From Candidatus Nitrosopelagicus sp. (GTDB taxonomy: Archaea; Thermoproteota; Nitrososphaeria; Nitrososphaerales; Nitrosopumilaceae), in contig JABHJJ010000039.1 in assembly GCA_018691945.1 (NCBI GenBank), positions 1 to 6,034 on the forward strand: a stretch of 6,034 nt of DNA, in the 5' to 3' direction. Position numbers and translations under genes: made by a program. Under the pieces are notes generated by a model. That model was not told where the DNA came from, made no database searches, and was given only the letters and a program-made list of their open reading frames with translations. Positions 3,419-6,034 of this stretch are shown here, in pieces. Every line of letters begins with the position of its first letter. Position 1 is the stretch's first letter.

Positions 3419-4920
3419 TCATTTCCCAAAAATATTGGACTAGTGCTTATTTTTTTATCAACATCTAAAATACAATATGCATATTGTGTATTTTTCATTG
3501 AAGGGTACATTATACTCTCTTTATCATTACTATGTTTTAGTCCAATCCCGTGACCTAATTCATGTGTCATGATATATTCTACTGTATCAACATGATACAG
3601 TTGAAAATTTCCATCACAACCATATCCTCCTAATGCTACTTCGACTACTCCTTTTCCAAGATTGGCATGGCCCAAAACTCCTTCTCCTAAATCTCTAACA
3701 ACCCATGTTACCCAAAGATTTGCATTTGTTTTTGTTTTTGATGTTACAAAATTAATCTTGATCTTTTTTCCATCATTTGCAGAAAATTCTGCATCTTCCC
3801 ACATCTTGAATGAGTTCACTAATGTGCTAACATGATCCAATGGTAGGCCTATTGGTTGTTCGTTTACATAAACTTTGTATTCTAAATGGTAGACATCATC
3901 TATTAAGACATATTCTGGATTTGGGAAATTTTTGTTTCCAATTTCAATTTGCTGATCATAGTTCCATTTTACATAATCTCTCAAGAATTTCTTGATAACA
4001 TCGTTACTTGGGTTTGGATACTCAATGTATCTTTTTTCTTGATTCACTTCTTTTTCAATTCTGTCTAAATATCTGGAAAATTCCCATTCATTTCTATCTT
4101 TTACCTTTTTTTCGTCTTCTGTTAATTCTTGGATATCTGGAATATCAATTATCAACAACCCATTACCAATCAAAAAATTAACCCCCTTCAAAAATTCTTC
4201 ATCAGGTATCTGGCCATCTGCCCACCATCCTGCAGTATTTTTTATCCATGCTGGAATTGATTGCAATGTAGATTGTATCTCATCTGAAGATTCTACATTG
4301 ATAATTCTATTTTCTATCAAAAATTGTAAAGATTTTACAAATTCTTCATCAGGTATCTGGCCATCTGCCCACCATCCTGCAGTATTTTTTATCCATGCTG
4401 GAACTGTTTGTGGAATGTTCAATGTAAACACTTGTGGTTTTTCAACTTCATTGTAAGGATATTTTTCTACAGTCTTTGTTGCAAATTCATAATAGTTTTG
4501 TACAATATGATTTTCTGGAAGTATCTCATATGCTTGTTCAAAATATGTCAATGCTTGTTTATATTCTCCAAAATTTCCAAATCCAACACCTAATCCAATC
4601 AATGCTGTCGCATCTTGTGAATCTTGCTGATGTACATTATAAAACTCAAGAATTGAACTTTTATGCCTATCGAGATTACTTAATGCAATTCCTTTCATTA
4701 ATAATGTTTTTTTGTTTTCAGGAGAAATTTCCAAAATCTCATCATACACTTCAACTGCTTGCCTGTATTCTCCTAACATGAAATGATCATTCGCTTTTTT
4801 ATACAAATTTGGTAGATCATACACTCCCTGCGCAAATGAAACACTCATTGTAGGAGATAAAAACAATACAAAAACCGTCCCCGTAATCAATGAAAATTTT
4901 ATGAAGTTACTACTAATCAT
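3415..4920 (-). CDS. Secreted TPR-containing metzincin (matrixin-like) zinc protease
   Basis: The 501-residue protein starts with a signal peptide: K8, a hydrophobic core at about 9-22, and probable cleavage after the SVSFAQ region near 30-31. It should therefore act outside the cytoplasmic membrane. Residues 35-155 form TPR-type helical pairs (GEYRQAVEVYDEILEISPEN, and GEYKQALTYFEQAYEILPEN at 118-137) for protein contacts. Two copies of a W-rich domain, WIKNTAGWWADGQIPDEEF, follow at 176-194 and 225-243; I recall this domain from many Nitrosopumilus extracellular proteins. A charged linker (264-300) leads to the catalytic domain. HELGHGIGLKH (453-463) is the metzincin zinc site, with H453, H457 and H463 as ligands and E454 as the general base. 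SIMYPSM (469-475) is the Met-turn with M471. The active site is intact. The ATG start gives a proper signal peptide. The gene lies 60 nt after birA on the same strand. The natural substrate is unknown. Confidence 0.9.
   Translation of the reverse strand: MISSNFIKFSLITGTVFVLFLSPTMSVSFAQGVYDLPNLYKKANDHFMLGEYRQAVEVYDEILEISPENKKTLLMKGIALSNLDRHKSSILEFYNVHQQDSQDATALIGLGVGFGNFGEYKQALTYFEQAYEILPENHIVQNYYEFATKTVEKYPYNEVEKPQVFTLNIPQTVPAWIKNTAGWWADGQIPDEEFVKSLQFLIENRIINVESSDEIQSTLQSIPAWIKNTAGWWADGQIPDEEFLKGVNFLIGNGLLIIDIPDIQELTEDEKKVKDRNEWEFSRYLDRIEKEVNQEKRYIEYPNPSNDVIKKFLRDYVKWNYDQQIEIGNKNFPNPEYVLIDDVYHLEYKVYVNEQPIGLPLDHVSTLVNSFKMWEDAEFSANDGKKIKINFVTSKTKTNANLWVTWVVRDLGEGVLGHANLGKGVVEVALGGYGCDGNFQLYHVDTVEYIMTHELGHGIGLKHSNDKESIMYPSMKNTQYAYCILDVDKKISTSPIFLGND
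3447..3457 (+). terminator. Possible T-tract terminator of the ferritin transcript
   Basis: The rightward transcript meets TTATTTTTTTA about 30 nt after the ferritin stop codon, a fair intrinsic archaeal terminator. It lies inside the 3' end of the protease coding sequence on the opposite strand, so the ferritin mRNA would be antisense to the last protease codons. Confidence 0.4.
4192..4256 (-). repeat. Direct repeat copy B (65 bp) within the protease gene
   Basis: This 65-bp segment is identical, base for base, to 4339-4403, and the copies are offset by 147 bp (49 codons), keeping frame. It encodes the second W-rich domain core of the secreted protease. Flanking sequence on both sides differs between copies, although the downstream helical parts remain similar at protein level. 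Confidence 0.9.
4339..4403 (-). repeat. Direct repeat copy A (65 bp) within the protease gene
   Basis: Partner of the segment at 4192-4256, with no mismatch over 65 bp. It encodes the first W-rich domain core. Exact nucleotide identity including wobble positions, next to diverged flanks, points to gene conversion or recent exchange between the two domains rather than selection on protein alone. Confidence 0.9.
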
Positions 4921-4944
4921 ATTATTGAGATTTCTTTTTTTTTC

Positions 4945-4954
4945 AAAATTAAAT
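4945..4954 (-). promoter_or_regulatory. Candidate promoter of the protease gene
   Basis: The minus strand reads ATTTAATTTT here, centred about 29 bp before the protease ATG at 4920, which would give a near-leaderless mRNA independent of birA. A second AT-rich candidate (TATATTTT, about 4966-4973) would give a leader of about 25 nt. No Shine-Dalgarno-like sequence precedes the ATG. The 60-nt gap also allows read-through from birA. Confidence 0.35.
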
Positions 4955-4980
4955 GATTCTACAAAATATACTGTGCCTAT

Positions 4981-5988
4981 TCACACCTGACTCGAAACAA
5001 CGTCGCCTACAAAAATTTTCTTCATTTCTTTGGCTGTTTTCAACTTTAATGCTCCGTCATTATCAATCCCGTGAGAGATTCCTGAAATCTCTCCATTTGA
5101 TGTATTGATGGTGATCTTTTTACCTATTCTATCTGCTCTTTTTGTCCATTCTTTTACAATTTTTGATTTCTCTCCTTTGTTTAATTGCACCAGAACCTTT
5201 TCAAATTGTAATAGAAACTCTCTGAGAAGCACAGTTGGGGATGTATTATCATCTTTTTTTCGAAGTGAATTTACGCCGTAAAAATTTGGACTCTTTGATA
5301 ATCTTTTTTCTAGCTTTTTTACATCTACATCAAAATTAATTCCAACTCCTAACACCAAATAATCAATATTGTTTGCCTGAAATGAGGCATTCACTAACAT
5401 GCCTGCAACTTTTTTACCATTCATCATAATATCATTTGGCCATTTTACTTGAGTTTCTACTCCCAATATCGATTTGATTGATTTTGATAATGCCACTGCT
5501 CCTGCAATTGGAACTAGAGTTGAACTTGAGACATCAAATTTTGGATGAATAATTAAAGAAAACCACATACCTCCTTTTGGAGATGCCCATATCCTGTCAC
5601 GACGACCTCTTCCAGATGTCTGCTTTTCAGCAATAATGATTGTACCATCTTCTTTTTCATCAGATGCAATTTGCTGTGCAAAATTTTGGGTGGAATCAAT
5701 TTCTTCAAAATAATATACTCTTTTTCCAATTACTTTGGTCTTAAGTTCCCGTGTGATTTCCCAAGGAAGTAATTTTTCAGTATCACTTACCAATCTGTAG
5801 CCTAATTTTTGTTTTGATTCTATCTTGTATCCAAGTGTTTGAATTTTTTTTATATGTTTCCATACTGCAACTCTGCTTATCTTTAAAACATCACTTAGAT
5901 CTTGACCTGATAAATATTCAGAATCGTGTGTTTGAAAAAAAGATAGTACCTTGACTAAACCAATATTATCGAATGATGTGTATGACAT
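4981..5988 (-). CDS. birA: Bifunctional biotin-protein ligase / biotin operon repressor
   Basis: This 335-residue protein makes biotinyl-AMP from biotin and ATP and transfers biotin to a lysine of a carrier protein. Residues 10-66 form a winged helix-turn-helix (LSGQDLSDVLKISRVAVWKHIKKI, recognition helix about 38-49), as in bifunctional E. coli BirA. The ligase domain spans about 90-285. It has DST (98-100), the nucleotide/biotin loop TSGRGRR (124-130), KWPND (182-186) and KKVAG (192-196), where K193 aligns with the catalytic lysine of E. coli. The LGVGIN segment is at 213-218. The BPL C-terminal SH3-like domain follows at about 286-335 (GKKITINT, VGDVVSSQ). All key residues are present and the length is close to E. 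coli's 321. The likely target in this kind of organism is the biotin carrier of acetyl-/propionyl-CoA carboxylase, the carbon-fixation enzyme. The ATG overlaps the stop of the preceding gene (TAATG), implying translational coupling. Whether it represses any promoter is unknown. Confidence 0.95.
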   Translation of the reverse strand: MSYTSFDNIGLVKVLSFFQTHDSEYLSGQDLSDVLKISRVAVWKHIKKIQTLGYKIESKQKLGYRLVSDTEKLLPWEITRELKTKVIGKRVYYFEEIDSTQNFAQQIASDEKEDGTIIIAEKQTSGRGRRDRIWASPKGGMWFSLIIHPKFDVSSSTLVPIAGAVALSKSIKSILGVETQVKWPNDIMMNGKKVAGMLVNASFQANNIDYLVLGVGINFDVDVKKLEKRLSKSPNFYGVNSLRKKDDNTSPTVLLREFLLQFEKVLVQLNKGEKSKIVKEWTKRADRIGKKITINTSNGEISGISHGIDNDGALKLKTAKEMKKIFVGDVVSSQV

Positions 5989-6034
5989 TAGAAACCTATA
6001 TCGATATCAAATCCGCCATCATCTCCCATGTCGG
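5988..6034 (-). CDS. C-terminal end of an unidentified gene upstream of birA
   Basis: The minus strand has an open frame from the window edge to a TAA at 5988-5990, encoding DMGDDGGFDIDIGF. An acidic Gly/Asp-rich tail like this looks like a natural protein C-terminus. The last A of the TAA is the first base of the birA ATG, the classic one-base overlap of co-translated genes. Fifteen codons are too few to name the product; the other two minus-strand frames also contain stops (at about 6018-6020 and 5995-5997) but lack such coupling. Confidence 0.6.
   Translation of the reverse strand, partial: DMGDDGGFDIDIGF

Noticed and set aside
4192..4403. Possible CRISPR-like or mobile-element direct repeat
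   Set aside because: There are only two copies, in frame, coding for a protein domain; no regular spacers, terminal inverted repeats or transposase are present.
4408..4593. Open frame of 61 codons on the plus strand
   Set aside because: A Phe/Cys/Ile-rich shadow of the protease gene in another frame.
4434..4781. Open frame of 115 codons on the plus strand
   Set aside because: It is antisense to the TPR region of the secreted protease, whose frame has clear domains; this frame has no recognisable motif and no promoter of its own.
5996..6008. GATATCGATATA as a possible TATA box or operator for birA
   Set aside because: It is too close to the birA ATG (under 20 bp) and is explained by the Asp-Ile codons of the upstream reading frame.

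Overview
The window looks like an ordinary chromosomal stretch from a Nitrosopumilus-like ammonia-oxidising archaeon (Nitrososphaerota/Thaumarchaeota). The reasons are an archaeal TFB next to a bacterial-type cold-shock protein, a Sulfolobus-type Dps-like ferritin, a secreted protein with the W-rich 'WIKNxAGWWADG' repeat that I recall as common in Nitrosopumilus, a strongly AT-rich base composition, and TATA boxes placed for leaderless mRNAs. This assignment comes from reading protein motifs; no database search was run.

Layout, left to right. At 1-46 there may be the last codons of a rightward gene, followed by a GUAA-loop hairpin (65-80). A cold-shock protein (175-369, -) and a two-helix small membrane protein (533-823, +) diverge from a promoter region holding three spaced palindromes of the form TTAG-N6-CTAA. 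The small membrane gene converges on an unrecognised 101-aa protein (826-1131, -), and the two stop codons lie in the arms of a perfect 8-bp inverted repeat. That gene diverges from a five-helix membrane protein (1238-1795, +), which converges on transcription factor B (1804-2700, -). TFB diverges from the Dps-like ferritin (2840-3418, +), whose stop overlaps the stop of a secreted TPR/metzincin protease (3415-4920, -). Upstream of the protease on the same strand are a bifunctional biotin ligase/repressor BirA (4981-5988, -) and the acidic tail of one more gene, whose TAA overlaps the birA ATG.

How the genes relate. The first seven complete genes are single transcription units that alternate in strand; only the right end (unknown gene - birA, perhaps continuing into the protease) resembles an operon. 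BirA would charge the biotin carrier of the acetyl-/propionyl-CoA carboxylase used for carbon fixation in these archaea. The ferritin-like protein handles iron and peroxide stress. The protease acts outside the membrane. TFB and CspA act in transcription and RNA handling. At least three genes (the 185-aa membrane protein, TFB and the ferritin) have a TATA-like box centred about 26-28 bp before the start codon, and two of these start with TTG.

I found no CRISPR array, insertion sequence, tRNA or rRNA, and no clear undescribed multi-gene system. The best leads are the palindrome cluster at 416-492, the apparent loss of one cysteine of the thioferritin pair in the Dps-like protein, and the 65-bp perfect internal repeat in the protease gene.
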